From: Ophioderma brevispina
Taxonomy: Eukaryota > Echinodermata > Ophiuroidea > Amphilepidida > Ophiodermatidae
DNA: 64,000 nucleotides
Assembly: GCA_023653785.1 (NCBI GenBank)
Contig: JAMKCH010005461.1
Span: forward strand, 1 to 64,000
Direction of reading: 5' to 3'
Below the pieces are notes generated by a model. It did not search any database. It saw only the letters and a program-made list of their open reading frames with translations, and was not told the DNA's origin. The translations under genes were made by a program, and so were the position numbers. This document shows positions 1 through 10,990 of the stretch, piece by piece (position 1 is the stretch's first letter; every line of letters begins with the position of its first letter).

Positions 1-2122
1 TTCTGTTCTTGTGTAAATAAATATTTAATTACGTTTATCCAGGAGAAATTATTTGATTTATATCACTTGCATTACCTGTTAATTATGGCCACACCACCTA
101 TAGAAGCCAATAGAAATGAAAACACAAAACATATTCTTCCTGTAAATTATTAATCAAAATGCATTACGTTGGTCTTGCCATTCAGCTGACGATATAGCCT
201 AAAGACCAGGGAGAATTTAAACTTGCGCTCATTCACCAATTTGCCCCCCCCCCCCCCCCCCCCCGCTCAGAGGTGAAAAATTGTAACAATGGTCTACAAC
301 ATATCCTATTGATCATTAATACTTACAATCTATTTTACATATAGAAAGTACACAAATGCAGAGCAAATATGCATTTTCTGTTATAGGAGTCATGAATAGA
401 CAACCATTTGAGCCTATTTCGCCAAAATGGAAGATGACTTGAGTGTTATGAGCCTATAATCCTGAAAACTATTGACCGTAGATATGGCCAAACTTACCTT
501 TTTTGAATCCTTATGACCAGATGTATAAGTTGGGTAGGTTTCCAAAACATTACACCTGTTTTACTTTGACCCTGTAAAAATGTATCCCTATTATTTACAT
601 GTTCCCCATTGTTTATTTTTCTAGACTTTGACACATTTTTGACAGTTTAGAAATATGATAAAACAAAAACAAATTGTTTTCTGTTGACAATTTCTAGGTC
701 AAAAACAATTTTCTGCACTAGAATGTGTCTCAAGATGGAGCGAGACTGATATAGTACTTTATCCGTGACTGCTACAACGCGATTTTTTTTGTATAAATCG
801 ATTTGATACACAGGAATGGGGAAGCAGGACGTTCATGAGACGTTCATTGACAAGGGCGGTTTTTCGATAGATTTTCTTGGCAGCATTTTAACTTTGTTTA
901 ATTTTAATTCGATAATTGGAACCGTTGTAAAACACAAATATACAAACAAAACTGAAATAAAAACGGTTGTATTTTATTGTTTTGCATCGGTTAGCCGTTA
1001 CTAAAATGTAGCCACATCCGCGTTTAATGACCCTAGAAGAAAATATACCAGAAAAGTCTGATTTACAAAAAGCGCAATTCAAATGCTTTAATAATAACAT
1101 GACCGCTGGAGATACTACCCGTATCGGACCAATTGAATATATTGTTGCGATTTGAATGATTCTAATGGCAGCGAGCAATTTGCACGTAGACAAGGTAGGA
1201 AGGGCGGGCATTCTACAAGATCAATTCGAAGAACGTTCAAGAGACCTGTAGATTTGATATATGCAAGTCTATATAATCTTCAAATGTTATAGACATGACC
1301 AAAGAGGCAATAGAAGAATTGGATTAATGTCTTAGTTTTGACCTTTCAAATAGTGATTATATTTGAACAAGCATCATGATTAAAATTCATTTGTTAAAAC
1401 ATTTGACATTTACCATGAAAGTGTATTGGCCAATTGTAGGTATAATACAATAACAAGATGGACCGTTGTGAAAGGAGATATATTCCCCCTGGAGCCATAG
1501 CCCGGGGCATCAGACGACAACGGGATGACGCGTGAATCTAATGTTGCGTTAAGAGTCAACTGAATCGGAGGGCCATATTCTTCATCTTGCACGCGGGGAC
1601 TATGAGATCGCCACACGCCACACCTGCCACACTGTACGCAACACCAACAATGCATGCGCCTTGCGTCTTGGACTCGATAGAATTCTTCATACAGTGAAAA
1701 TATTAGCAAAGAGACCATCAAAAAGTTGTCTTATTATAACAATATGGCAGGGGAAGTCACGGCAATGAGGTTTCTGGTATCAAATTTTTCGTATTACACT
1801 ACAAAATATAATTTCCTTGATCTACTCAATAAATTGAGTGTAACTGAAGGAAAAAGGAGATATAATCCGCCGGGAGCCATAGTCCGGGGATCCAAGACCA
1901 AACGGAATTAAAGCGTTTGAAACTAATATGCAGACGAGTCAATCAATCGCGTGCTCTATATTTACCGTGGTAGGTGGACTATGAGCCCGGCCGGACTATA
2001 CAAAACTTCTACAAAAACCCGGTGTGGGCAGGAGTTATAGTCCTACTCGTGTTATATGACGATGGCAAATGCAGCTCCGTGCCACGCAAGGCACCATGGA
2101 TTTCACATGGACCCTACTCTTG
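1..2122. other. unassigned AT-rich intergenic DNA
   Basis: I see no coding signature or recognisable element here. A run of about 22 C lies near 243-264. A short direct repeat of about 45 bp (AAAGGAGATATA followed by GGAGCCATAG and CCGGGG) occurs near 1479-1525 and again near 1854-1895. The few open frames are under 110 codons and overlap each other on opposite strands, as expected by chance in this composition. Confidence 0.6.
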
Positions 2123-2127
2123 GTAGA

Positions 2128-2612
2128 CTATGTTTCTACTTTTCGGTCCAGGAGGAATTGCTTTTTCCCCCTTGAAGTTACATGTTCTTCTTGTTCGTTG
2201 TTGCTGTGTTTCAATATTTTTTTCTGAGTATACACAGTTGCTTTGTTATGCAAATGTAAGACAGCTTTGGCGCGTTCCTGTAAAGATTTTGTTCTTTGGT
2301 ATTCGGAGAAACTCTCGTTTACCAAGTCAAGATCAGATTTTTTTACCTCAACATTGGCGTTTTCACTTTTAAAGAGACGAATAGTGAGTTGTACCACGTG
2401 ATGTTTCTCTTTCTGGTTATTTTTTGCGGGTTTCTTGCTCCTCTACTGAATACGGGCCTATGGCTCTTACCTGCTTTTGCTTTCGTGTCCTTGGTATGGG
2501 TTGGGGGACTCTTTGAATTCGCGTTTCGTTTCAGGAGTGTCAGAGAGTCTGCGGTTGCTGCCTTCAAGGTTGCACGGATGACGTTCCGTGGGTGGTTGCT
2601 CTTCGCGTTCAC
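2128..2612 (-). pseudogene. possible gag-like retroelement fragment, frameshifted
   Basis: Two overlapping minus-strand open frames (2612-2343 and 2397-2128) in different phases give hydrophilic, Lys/Arg/Glu-rich peptides of about 90 residues each. They read as one polypeptide interrupted by a single frameshift around 2345-2395. The second half contains a charged, helix-prone stretch (LDLVNESFSEYQR), which in style resembles the N-terminal part of retroelement Gag proteins (BEL/Pao or related). I see no zinc knuckle, protease or RT next to it, no LTRs, and the plus strand is also open over part of this region. The assignment rests on composition only. A chance open region or a fragment of an unrelated gene is possible. 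Confidence 0.25.
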
Positions 2613-2917
2613 TTAAAGAGGGGCCTTTCCTGGTCTGAGGGTCCGCAGTTGAGATGGGACCCTGTACGTCGTCAAGATGAGTTTATTGATTTATTGATCT
2701 ATATTGTTATGCGAGGTCCGTTGTGTCTGCCTATTGGCATATTCTTTTCATGCGCTCCACCACGTTTGGCGGCTCATGGACGATGGCCAAGACATCGTTT
2801 CTGTAAAGACCCATCAATTTCTATAGTGGGGGTCAAATAAATGTTAAAAGGGAAATTTTGTGATTTTTTTTTCTATATCCATGGCGCCTCTTGATGAAGA
2901 GTAGTCCTTGTTTGGTA

Positions 2918-2922
2918 CTAAG
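2918..2922. repeat. target-site duplication CTAAG, left copy
   Basis: The five bases CTAAG immediately before the LTR starting at 2923 recur immediately after the other LTR at 10261-10265. A 5-bp duplication is typical of Ty3/gypsy integrase insertion and fixes both element boundaries. Confidence 0.85.
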
Positions 2923-3247
2923 TGTGAGGACCTCAAAGTCCTCTACTCAATTTATATTAATTATCATGCGAGAGGTAAACCCTTAAATCTGACACCAAAG
3001 GAATCATTTCGGAACATCATAAATACTTTGTCAATTTATTCCCAAAACATAATTTCAAATACATTTGCTCCTTAAATAAGGTCATACCGGGAAATGCCCC
3101 GAAGGGGAGAGATACATACATCCCAAGTTGGTGGGCGTTCAAGGCAAACTGACGAGTATTCTATTGACAGACTACGCCCATTCCATTGAGGTTATACTAT
3201 CCCTCGCTGATAAGGAATCTATGTGGCATAAAGTAGCTCCATTAACA
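2923..3247 (-). repeat. 3' LTR of the gypsy element
   Basis: This sequence of about 325 bp begins TGTGAGGAC and ends ATTAACA on the plus strand, so it has TG...CA termini. It is repeated at 9936-10260 with the same internal landmarks (CTCTACTCAATTTATATTAAT, ATTCCCAAAACATAAT, GACAGACTACGCCCATTC). Being next to the polypurine tract, it is the 3' LTR for the minus-strand element. Confidence 0.9.
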
Positions 3248-3250
3248 ATG

Positions 3251-3264
3251 CCTCTCCTTTTCTT
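3251..3264 (-). promoter_or_regulatory. polypurine tract (plus-strand primer site)
   Basis: On the minus strand this reads AAGAAAAGGAGAGG, three bases before the 3' LTR. A purine run in this position is the RNase H-resistant primer for plus-strand DNA synthesis in LTR retroelements. It independently confirms the minus orientation. Confidence 0.75.
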
Positions 3265-4619
3265 AAATCGACTGCGAAGATTCTTTTTAATTTAATTTGG
3301 AGGACTTGTGCCAAAGTGCAAAAAACATTAGGATCGTCCGTGGCAACTTATATGTACTTTTTTTTTTGAGGAGGGTGTTAGCTTGCCGAAACTTAAATAT
3401 TCTCCTCAATCTCTACCACAATTTCAATTTACAAATTTGCCAATATTTCAAGCTCACAATTTGACAAATTTACTTATTGATTCGTTTGTGCACTTAGATT
3501 GGAAATTTTGGCAGAATTCATGCTGAATTTCATCCATACAACATGTAGAAAAATGCAATGAATTGAGTTATTTTGAAGTACATTTAAAGTCATTGCATTG
3601 AATGACTTCTTTAAATTGAATTGAATTAGATGGAATTGCCAAGGTTAAACAGAACCTTGAAGAAAGTTAAACCAGATTCTCTAATTAAGATAGCAGAAAA
3701 TCACACGACCATACTCTCCACTTAACATTACTTACAGGCTATGGTTCCATTTGTCTTAAAACTGGACTAGAGATACAGCTTGTAGGAGTTTTAATTAGAG
3801 GCAGAAAACGTTTCAGAACGAACTTTGTTAAGGTGGAAAAGTGCGCGCAACTAAGTTATGTTCTTTCCACGAGTCCCTAAGTTAATTTACGGAGGCCCTA
3901 GGTTTTTAAAAGATATCACCGCTGAAGGACGACAGTAGAGTGGTCCAGTTCGGTGTAGCGTAGTTATGTCGGGTACCCTCAAGGTTTTCTGCATGAAAAC
4001 ACTCAACACAAAAAATACATACAATATGATTAGCAAGCATTGGAAATGAAAATCTTAAAAATACAAACATTACAAGGAAAACAGGAAGCATTTTATAATT
4101 AATGCTTCGTATTGCTTGCAAAATATGACAAATATTATCTGATCAACAAGACACCAAATCATTCGATTACGGTACCTCTCAGGCACTTCGGCCAGAACTT
4201 CATTAGATCAATGGAATCAATGTTTATTAAAAACAAAGTATTAAGTTATTTGCATAATTAGGTAAATAAAATGGCATATTTGCGAATTAACACAATCACA
4301 TGCTTTTCCTGTTATCTGACAGGATTATCCTTAAATGGTCAAAATGGCTCATTAAGATTAGACACAGGTTCCAAGTATGGTACTATTGAAATAGTTTTTG
4401 ACACTTAATCAGGTAGTGCAGTTTACCATTGATAAATCTTCCTCTGATGACCAGTTCCACTGGTAAGTTCATTTACTAGACTTTCTGTAGAAGGTATCCA
4501 GGGACTGTAACAGTAGATTTTGCTGGAGACTGCTTGGCTAACAGCGGTTGAAAGGATCTTTGGGAAGATCAGCATCTGTCAAACCTCCTATAGGGGCTTG
4601 AGCACAAGGTTGCATGGGT

Positions 4620-6060
4620 AGTTCGTCATTAGTAGGGCGAACATACATATCGTCCATGCAAAATTTCATACGATAAAGTGTATGGGAGAAGACAAACAGT
4701 TTATTGTTTCAAGATTCCTGACCATAAAGTTAACAGGACCTGTTTGTCTGACGAGAAGATACGGACCACACCACATTTTTTGGAGTTTCCTTGAAAGACC
4801 AGGCTGAGTTACAGGGGAAAAAATATAAAGACACAATCTCCTACCTGGTATTGACATCTGTGGCGTTCCGTCGTATCGCTGTTTCATGAGAGTTGGTTAT
4901 GCTGCAAATGTTCCTTAGAAATTTCACGAGCCACTTCCAGCTGAGTATACAAGATGTCCAATATGTTCACGAAACAGTTATGTCTTGAACCTTCTGGCTT
5001 CAGAAGAGAGACGTCCATAGGGAGAAGAGCTTCTTGCATGGTAAGAAGAATGGACTGACCCACGCTGTTATCTGCGGACTTATGCTGTAGGCAACTGGAT
5101 GATGGTAAGTAGTATCCCAATTGTTCTGAAACTTGTTTACATAAGGGAAAAACTGTGTCTAGTATACAGAATTATGCCGTTATTGCATGCATTACACGCG
5201 GATGATTAAGAGTAGGGTTAACCTATTAGTTTTGCAAATGCGAACAACTTCCAACATCAGTTTACTTAAGAAATTAGCACCTCTATCACTAAGGAGGACT
5301 CTTGGACAACATGAATGCATATTACTTCTTTGTAAAAGCATTTTGCAACAGTTACAGAATCAGGGATTTAATGGTATCAAAATGGGCCATCTAGTACAAT
5401 GATCAGTGAAACAAAGAACAAAAAGATTACCCGAAGTAGTTGATATGGGTATGTTTATAGACCAGAATGTCAACGATGAACGAGATCAAAGGCTTTCAGG
5501 AACTTCCATCGTTATTAAAGGGGCAATTCCTTGTGTTTAGGTTTTTCTACGAGAGCACGAAACACAGCCTAATCCAGTTGTCCATTGTCCTGGTACATAC
5601 CTTTCAAAAGTACCTTGCCTGATTTTGCATACGTTTGTGGAAACCAAAATGAGCAGCAAAAATTCATCATGATGAGCTACAAACCCGTATCTCTAAACAT
5701 ATATGGAACATACAATTGAACACTATATCTCTCAGGAAAATTACGTTTCCTTGGAGTGTACAGACATGATTATTAACCCACCTCATTAAGAAAGTAATGT
5801 TGGAATCTATAGAAGTATATACGTGACATCTTGTTGTCGTCAGGGAAGATCACTATCTAAGATTACCTCTCATCTGCCGGCAAAGGGAATGCTTTTCTTG
5901 TTCTGCTTGAAATTCAGAGAGTCAACTACTTTCATGAATGTGAGGTATATGAGGTTCGTTACGTTATCTACACTTTTGCTGCCCAAACGTTTCCCTTGCT
6001 GAAACCTTAAAATTACGTATTGCACTGACATTTGGTTTTGAACTACACGGAAAAATATCA
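4620..6060 (-). pseudogene. integrase domain of gypsy pol, broken
   Basis: Integrase inserts the cDNA into the host chromosome. Core evidence is the minus-strand SDRGANF motif at 5290-5270, the second catalytic aspartate context of the DDE core. The C-terminal half is clearer: an open frame at 5120-4884 contains LLPMDVSLLKPEG, and the frame at 4887-4666 contains PVTQPGLSRKLQKMWCGPYL and VRNLET. This is the usual linker and chromatin-proximal tail (WxGPY) of gypsy integrases. Segments between motifs are in different frames and carry stops. The first Asp, the catalytic Glu and the N-terminal HHCC zinc motif could not be read confidently. The integrase follows RNase H directly, as expected for Ty3/gypsy. 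Confidence 0.85.
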
Positions 6061-6350
6061 TCTAAGGACCAAAGTCAAAGGAACCCACTTCATGGAACCC
6101 AATCTTTGTGCTACCAGAGGTTACATTATTATCACCATTAACAGAATTACTTGGCAACTCAAATGCGATTCTGACAAGTGTTTGGCAATCAGACAATACA
6201 TCTGAGGTTAGGTATTCTACTGATCGCGTCAGCATTTTTAATTGAACCGCCCGCACGATGAATTATCTCAAAGTCATAAACTTGCAATAAGAGTACAATG
6301 CCAAAACGAGCCAAAACGACCCGTGACGGTTTCGTAGGCCAAACAACCAA

Positions 6351-6683
6351 CTATAAAGCACGATGTCTGCTCACAATTTGAATTGTGACCATGAAGAAAA
6401 TATGCGGAATATTCTTGAAGCCTTCACTACTGCAAGTGCCTCGAGTTCTGTGTGTAATAGAGAGTTTTCTCTGACTTGGATAACGCCCTACCTCCATATG
6501 CAATGACTTTTTCGGAGCCATTCTGAATTTGAAAAGGATATATGCTAGGCCTGTGATCGAAGCATCAGTTTGAAGAACAAACTGAAGACCCGTCAAATCT
6601 AGGATACGACAAAATCGGGCGGTGGGGTTCAAAAAGGCTTTTGCTGGAGAGTTTCGAAGGCTGTTTGGCATGCGGCTGTCCAA
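6351..6683 (-). pseudogene. RNase H domain of gypsy pol, broken
   Basis: The minus-strand frame contains FVLQTDASITGLAYIL, the first catalytic-aspartate block of retroelement RNase H (usual form: DAS followed by G-G-A-L), preceded by a segment matching the RT connection region. It degrades the RNA strand of the RNA-DNA hybrid during reverse transcription. A downstream block with SQRKLSITHRTRGTCSSEGFK corresponds to the usual Y-x-x-x-E-x-E-A-L region but has lost frame, so this copy cannot be functional as read. It lies between RT and integrase. Confidence 0.85.
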
Positions 6684-6699
6684 ACAAAAGGAACTCCTG

Positions 6700-7470
6700 C
6701 CTTAGTTAAATTAAACTGATCAATGGATTTGCAATCTGACTATATCTATTCACAAACCGCCTATAATATCCAGTAAAATCTAGAAACGATTTAAGTTCAC
6801 CGACATTTTTAGGATGATATTCTTTAACTACTTTAATCTTTTCAGGATCTGTAGCTAACCTCTTCTTTGATATAATATGGCCTTAAAATAACTAACCTTT
6901 ATGGTGACGAAGGTGCACTTTTAGGCTGAGTTTTAAACACAAGCAGATCTAAAACGATCTAAGACTGCTTAAGATGAACGATATGATCTTCAAATGACTA
7001 GCAAATATGATGAAGTCATCAAGATAGATGAGAGCGATTTTCCACTGTAGGCCTCTCAGAATTTCTTGCATGGCACGCTGAAAAGTGCTTGGAGCATTAT
7101 GAAGGCCAAGGGTAAAGACATAAAATCAAAAAGGCCTTCCGTGTAATAAATGCAGTTTTACACTTGCTACTTTCATCTAGGCCTATCTGCCAATAGCCCG
7201 ATGCCATATCTAAAGTGAAAAATATGCCGGAATTGCCGCTCCTAAACTTCTAGCGAAATCTAAGATATTTAGGGAGAGGAGAAAATTATCCGCAAAGAGA
7301 ACAGAGGTTTCAAGGGTCTTAAAAATCCAAGCAAAATTGAAGTCATTTGAACCTTTCTTTCTAGTTAAAACTATGTTACTAGACCAAACAACCGAGGTGG
7401 ATGGAGATATTATGTGATCATTAAGCATTTGTTACCGTTCTCTGATATTTCTGCAAATGAGGAGGGTGTA
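6700..7470 (-). pseudogene. reverse transcriptase domain of gypsy pol, broken
   Basis: Minus-strand motifs appear in the expected order. The fingers region has SSNIVLTRKKGSNDF (inside 7428-7210), usually followed by F-C-x-D-F-R-x-L-N and here degraded. The first catalytic aspartate block TLDMASGYWQIGLDE reads intact at about 7216-7172. The catalytic YLDDFIIF lies at 7026-7003, with YLDD at 7026-7015. This enzyme copies element RNA into DNA. The motifs fall in different reading phases, which shows several frameshifts in 800 bp. Catalytic aspartates are preserved even though the frame is not. That fits either recent inactivation or indel-type sequencing error. Confidence 0.92.
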
Positions 7471-8082
7471 TGTACGGACGAGCTCTGACAGGAGGGTGAT
7501 ACCTGTATTATCACATGTTTGACCTTAGAATTATGACCAAAGGACTACCTGAAGTGAAACACATCTGTGTAACTTTGCAAGTAATTGATTGTAATCTTTA
7601 CTTTGGCTCAGGAGACAACAACAATTATCATTAGACATATCAACTTGGTCTAAAACTTTCATTGATTTGAGACGGAGTTGAACTTGGTATCTCTTGTTGA
7701 CAGATGTACACCGCGAAGACATAATGACCGGTTCATTGTCAAGGTGAGAGATGAGAGAAAAAATGGACCGTCACTGTCATTTATGGTGTGAAGGTACCCC
7801 AGTTTCGTACGAGGGTAGATAACAAACAGCGTTATCAGATGGATTCAACAGCAACACAGGTATTTCAATATGTGATTGATGTTTTTAGTACTAGAAACAG
7901 TATGTGCAAGTTGTAGGCCTAAATTGTCAAAGTTATACCAGCGACGTGACAAAAAAACTGACGACCAATCGGCAATTGCGCTCTTAATTCCTAGCTTGAA
8001 AACAGTTGAGAACGGGTGTATTTCATTCGAGAAGAAGTCCTAATTAAAAATCTGGAAATTAAGCCAAGACGTTAGACCTAAA

Positions 8083-8433
8083 CTAAATATTTCCACTATG
8101 AGATGTCAAAAAATGAGCACCCAAAATAAGATCACGATTAATTCGGGCGATATACATCGGTAAAACAAAATTATGCCAGAATGTAATTGGAATATGAGCT
8201 AGGCCTAACATAATCAAACTCGAACCATTTGCAGTGGTAGGCTTTTTAACACCGTGGTGTATCACTGGAAGTTGTTTGCCAAACGATGACTTGTTGAAAC
8301 AGTTCTCACTTATCAAATTAATTAGGCAACCGTGTCTATGAGACACGATATAGGGTTTGAATCCAGATACAGTCATGCAACAAACCTTGCAAAAGGCAAT
8401 GTCTATTGAACGAAACGAATGTTTCCCCTTCAC
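8083..8433 (-). pseudogene. aspartic protease domain of gypsy pol, broken
   Basis: This minus-strand frame of 116 codons contains LINLISENCF after the active-site region and DLILGAHFL near the end. The latter is the usual I-L-G-x-D-F-L block of retroelement proteases with Asp replaced by His. The D-T-G active site is not in this frame, where SHRHGC is read. The codons GAC ACG G are present one phase over, so a one-base indel disrupts it. The protease would release Gag and Pol proteins from the polyprotein. It sits between the Gag zinc knuckle and RT, as in other gypsy elements. Confidence 0.82.
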
Positions 8434-8526
8434 CTACATTTTTGAGTGACTTAGACATTACTGGATTATCTGTAGTAAAAACAGAATGATGACATGTAGG
8501 TGGGGTCGTTAGTTTTTTAAAACTGA

Positions 8527-9345
8527 CTAATGTGGAAAATTTTGAATAACATTCGAACCCGTTATGTCCAGTTTACCACACCTGAAGCAAACAGGCCTAT
8601 TAGGACGGAAAAGATATGGTCTGTTTGGGTAAACTGGCTGAGGAACATTCGATGAAACGCCATGACACACCAGTAGGCCTCTAAATGGTTGACTCGTAGG
8701 CCTATATGATGAAACTGGGAAGATTTGTATTCTTAGGCCTATGTGATTGCGAATGAAAAGATTTAGGCCTAGCAGCAATATCATCAATCTTAGTCCGGAT
8801 TGAGCAACTTCCATGACAATCTCAACTGCAGAAAGTGGTTCGTGGGCACCTGAGGACTTAGAATCTACATCACTTACCAGCTCAACAATTGGGGTAGAAG
8901 GCAGTTCAGGAACGGTCTGTGCGAGGCGTGCAAAGGGTACTGCTCCGCTCCTAAAGACTCTGGTTCGTTAGAAATAAAAGGCACGAAGGTGAGGTTCAAA
9001 CCACGTTATAAAATGAGACAGCTTTTCTTGATCAGCTTGTTTAGCTTGTGACTGAGGGATAAAATATATGAAAAGTAATATCAGAGATTCAGTTTTCCCT
9101 TGAAAACGACCAGATAATTTTGATTCATTTACCCATGAGAGAGTATCAACCTTGGAAATTTGCCAATCAAGGCTCCTTTAAATGATCGTACGTGTCTTCC
9201 TACTATCGTCAAGAGACGAGAGCCAAATAGCTGCATTACCACGTAGTCTGCGACTGAGAGCTACGTGTTTGGTCATTAGCCAAAATCACGACGCAACTGC
9301 GCCATTTAATTCAAAACGGTCAAGAAAAAGATCTAAATTTTAATA
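8527..9345 (-). pseudogene. gag (capsid and nucleocapsid), broken
   Basis: Minus-strand reading near 9345-9160 gives NLDLFLDRFELNG followed by LSRRLRGNAAIWLSSLDD. This is the F-x-x-F ... L-x-G-x-A-x-x-W pattern of gypsy-type capsid proteins. The nucleocapsid end has CFRCGK at about 8594-8577, the start of a CCHC zinc knuckle. The remaining His and Cys are displaced by what looks like a compensated pair of single-base indels (the frame reads CFRCGKLDITGSN). Gag would form the particle and bind element RNA. Pro/Arg-rich sequence separates the two parts. There are multiple stops and frameshifts, and the start codon could not be placed. Confidence 0.8.
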
Positions 9346-9914
9346 CAGGAGACCCAAGAATATGTGTCGGGAAAAAAATGACCCTTGTGATTTGCTAGCC
9401 CATGTTTACATTGATTCATGCGAATCATTCGATTCATGGGCGACCCCGTCCCATAGCAAGAGACGATATAAAACAGACGATGTTTCACATTTAACCGACC
9501 CGCAAAGACAAAAATTCACAAATACACAAAAATAAAATAAAATTGAGGGAGGTGAGTAGCCATAAAAGATTACAATTCAACAAAATATCGGCAAGCTACA
9601 AAAAATACATACCTAAATATGCCGGAGGCGCGGTTGAGTGGAGCCCATCAACGAGGGATGAAAGAACCTGCCGTCACGCAGACCATTTAGGTTATAGTGA
9701 ATACGGGAGTATTGGCATGCACGCTTGATAGACTGAAAAAAGCTTGCCATAAGAATGAAGCGGTATCCTAGTGTTCAAAATACCCGCGGTGTGCACAAAA
9801 ATGCCTTCTTGGCCATTGAGAAACAATAATACTAGCAAGCGTGACATGGGTTTGAAAACAAGAATTGGAATTTGGTGTCATTACGAACTCAAACTAATGC
9901 AAATGATAAAGTAA

Positions 9915-9934
9915 ACCGCGGATTCCTTCACCAA
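9915..9934 (-). promoter_or_regulatory. probable tRNA primer-binding site
   Basis: Directly inside the 5' LTR the minus strand reads TTTGGTGAAGGAATCCGCGG. A TGG complementary to the tRNA CCA end, within a few bases of the LTR, is the normal arrangement. I could not match the remainder to a specific tRNA, so the primer is unassigned. Confidence 0.5.
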
Positions 9935-9935
9935 A

Positions 9936-10260
9936 GTGAGGACGCTCATAAGTCCTCTACTCAATTTATATTAATATCTGCGAGATAGGTAAGACCTTAA
10001 ATCTGACACAAAAACATTCCATTTCAGAAACACATAAAACTTTGTTTCAATGTATTCCCAAAACATAATTCAAATACAGTGCCTCCTTAAACATAAGTTC
10101 ATACTTTGGAAAATGCGCAGGGGAGAGATAATACATCCAATGTCGGTGGGCGTTTCAAAGCAGACTGAGAGTATTCGTATTGACAGACTACGCCCATTCA
10201 TTCTGGTATATATCCTCCGCTATAAGGGATATCAATGTGGCATAAAGGAGCTCCCTAACA
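9936..10260 (-). repeat. 5' LTR of the gypsy element
   Basis: Direct repeat of 2923-3247, differing by many scattered substitutions and one- or two-base indels. It would hold the element's promoter. The last base expected at its minus-strand 3' end (CA) appears changed, since the sequence reads CCTCAC then TTTGG. Confidence 0.9.
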
Positions 10261-10265
10261 CTAAG
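10261..10265. repeat. target-site duplication CTAAG, right copy
   Basis: Matches 2918-2922 exactly and marks the right end of the LTR element. Confidence 0.85.
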
Positions 10266-10699
10266 TATTATTAGTTCTGTTTAGTGGGGTGATTCAGTGT
10301 ATTGTGATGCGACATCCAAATTGCATTATGAAATGAAGGAGGGAATTACATAATACGAAGCATAACACCTTTAAAGTCGTTTGTCGGGAATTTCACGAAA
10401 CTATTCAGGTGGTGCCGTCAGTGGTGGTTGCTCGCCCCTAGATTCACTGTACTTACCTTCACTACTACCGTGTGAGTCAAAAAAAAACTTGACCCGGATT
10501 GTGTCCGCATTTTGAGTTTTTAAATAATATATATATATAACGTATGTGATATCATCGGAAGCCTATTTTTATTTTTCATTGCTGCAAAGATATTTCCGAT
10601 CGGTTAAGTATAGGCCGATTTACAGTCTTTTGAATCAAGTAATCAGCCTTTCCCCCAATCCACGGATTCCCATTGGAATGCACGGCGCCCGACTAAGCA

Positions 10700-10990
10700 A
10701 ATTCTGCAACGCGTTGTGGAGTTGTCGCAACGCGCTGTAGCTTTCTCACAACGCGTTGCAGCAATACATTATGACTCTTATGGCCTGTGGGCCTTCGCAA
10801 CGCTCGCAACGCTTTGTGAGATTCCACAACGCGTTACCAGATACTTGCAAACGCGTTGTGAGTGTATTTTTGAAATACGGCGCAGAAGAAAGTCATGATT
10901 TTTGAGTGGCCTATACACCGCAACGCGTTGCCGAAATGTCGCATCTTTCTCACAACGCGTAGCGGCAATACGTAATGACACTTATGGCTG
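10700..10990. repeat. CAACGCGTTG-rich repeat cluster
   Basis: About eight exact or near copies of the palindrome CAACGCGTTG (containing ACGCGT) lie within 260 bp, in otherwise AT-rich DNA. A larger unit is partly duplicated: CTTTCTCACAACGCGT then GCAATAC and ATGAC...CTTATGG at 10741 and again at 10945, a period of about 204 bp. There is no coding signal. Confidence 0.75.

Larger units (their letters stand above)
2923..10260 (-). mobile_element. Ty3/gypsy LTR retrotransposon, complete but inactivated
   Basis: The element is about 7.34 kb and is bounded by two direct LTRs (2923-3247 and 9936-10260) with CTAAG target duplications outside. On the minus strand the order is gag with a zinc knuckle, aspartic protease, reverse transcriptase, RNase H, integrase. 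RT before integrase places it in Ty3/gypsy (Metaviridae-type), not Copia. A purine tract precedes the downstream LTR and a TGG-starting primer-binding-like site follows the upstream LTR. All domains are split by frequent frameshifts and some stops, so no polyprotein can be made from this sequence as written. The LTRs differ by many substitutions and small indels, which means either an old insertion or residual sequencing error. No envelope-like gene is evident between integrase and the 3' LTR (3265-4600). Confidence 0.93.

Noticed and set aside
3906..4121. Possible envelope gene between integrase and the 3' LTR
   Set aside because: Only one short hydrophobic frame is present. There is no signal peptide, fusion peptide or transmembrane arrangement that I could support.
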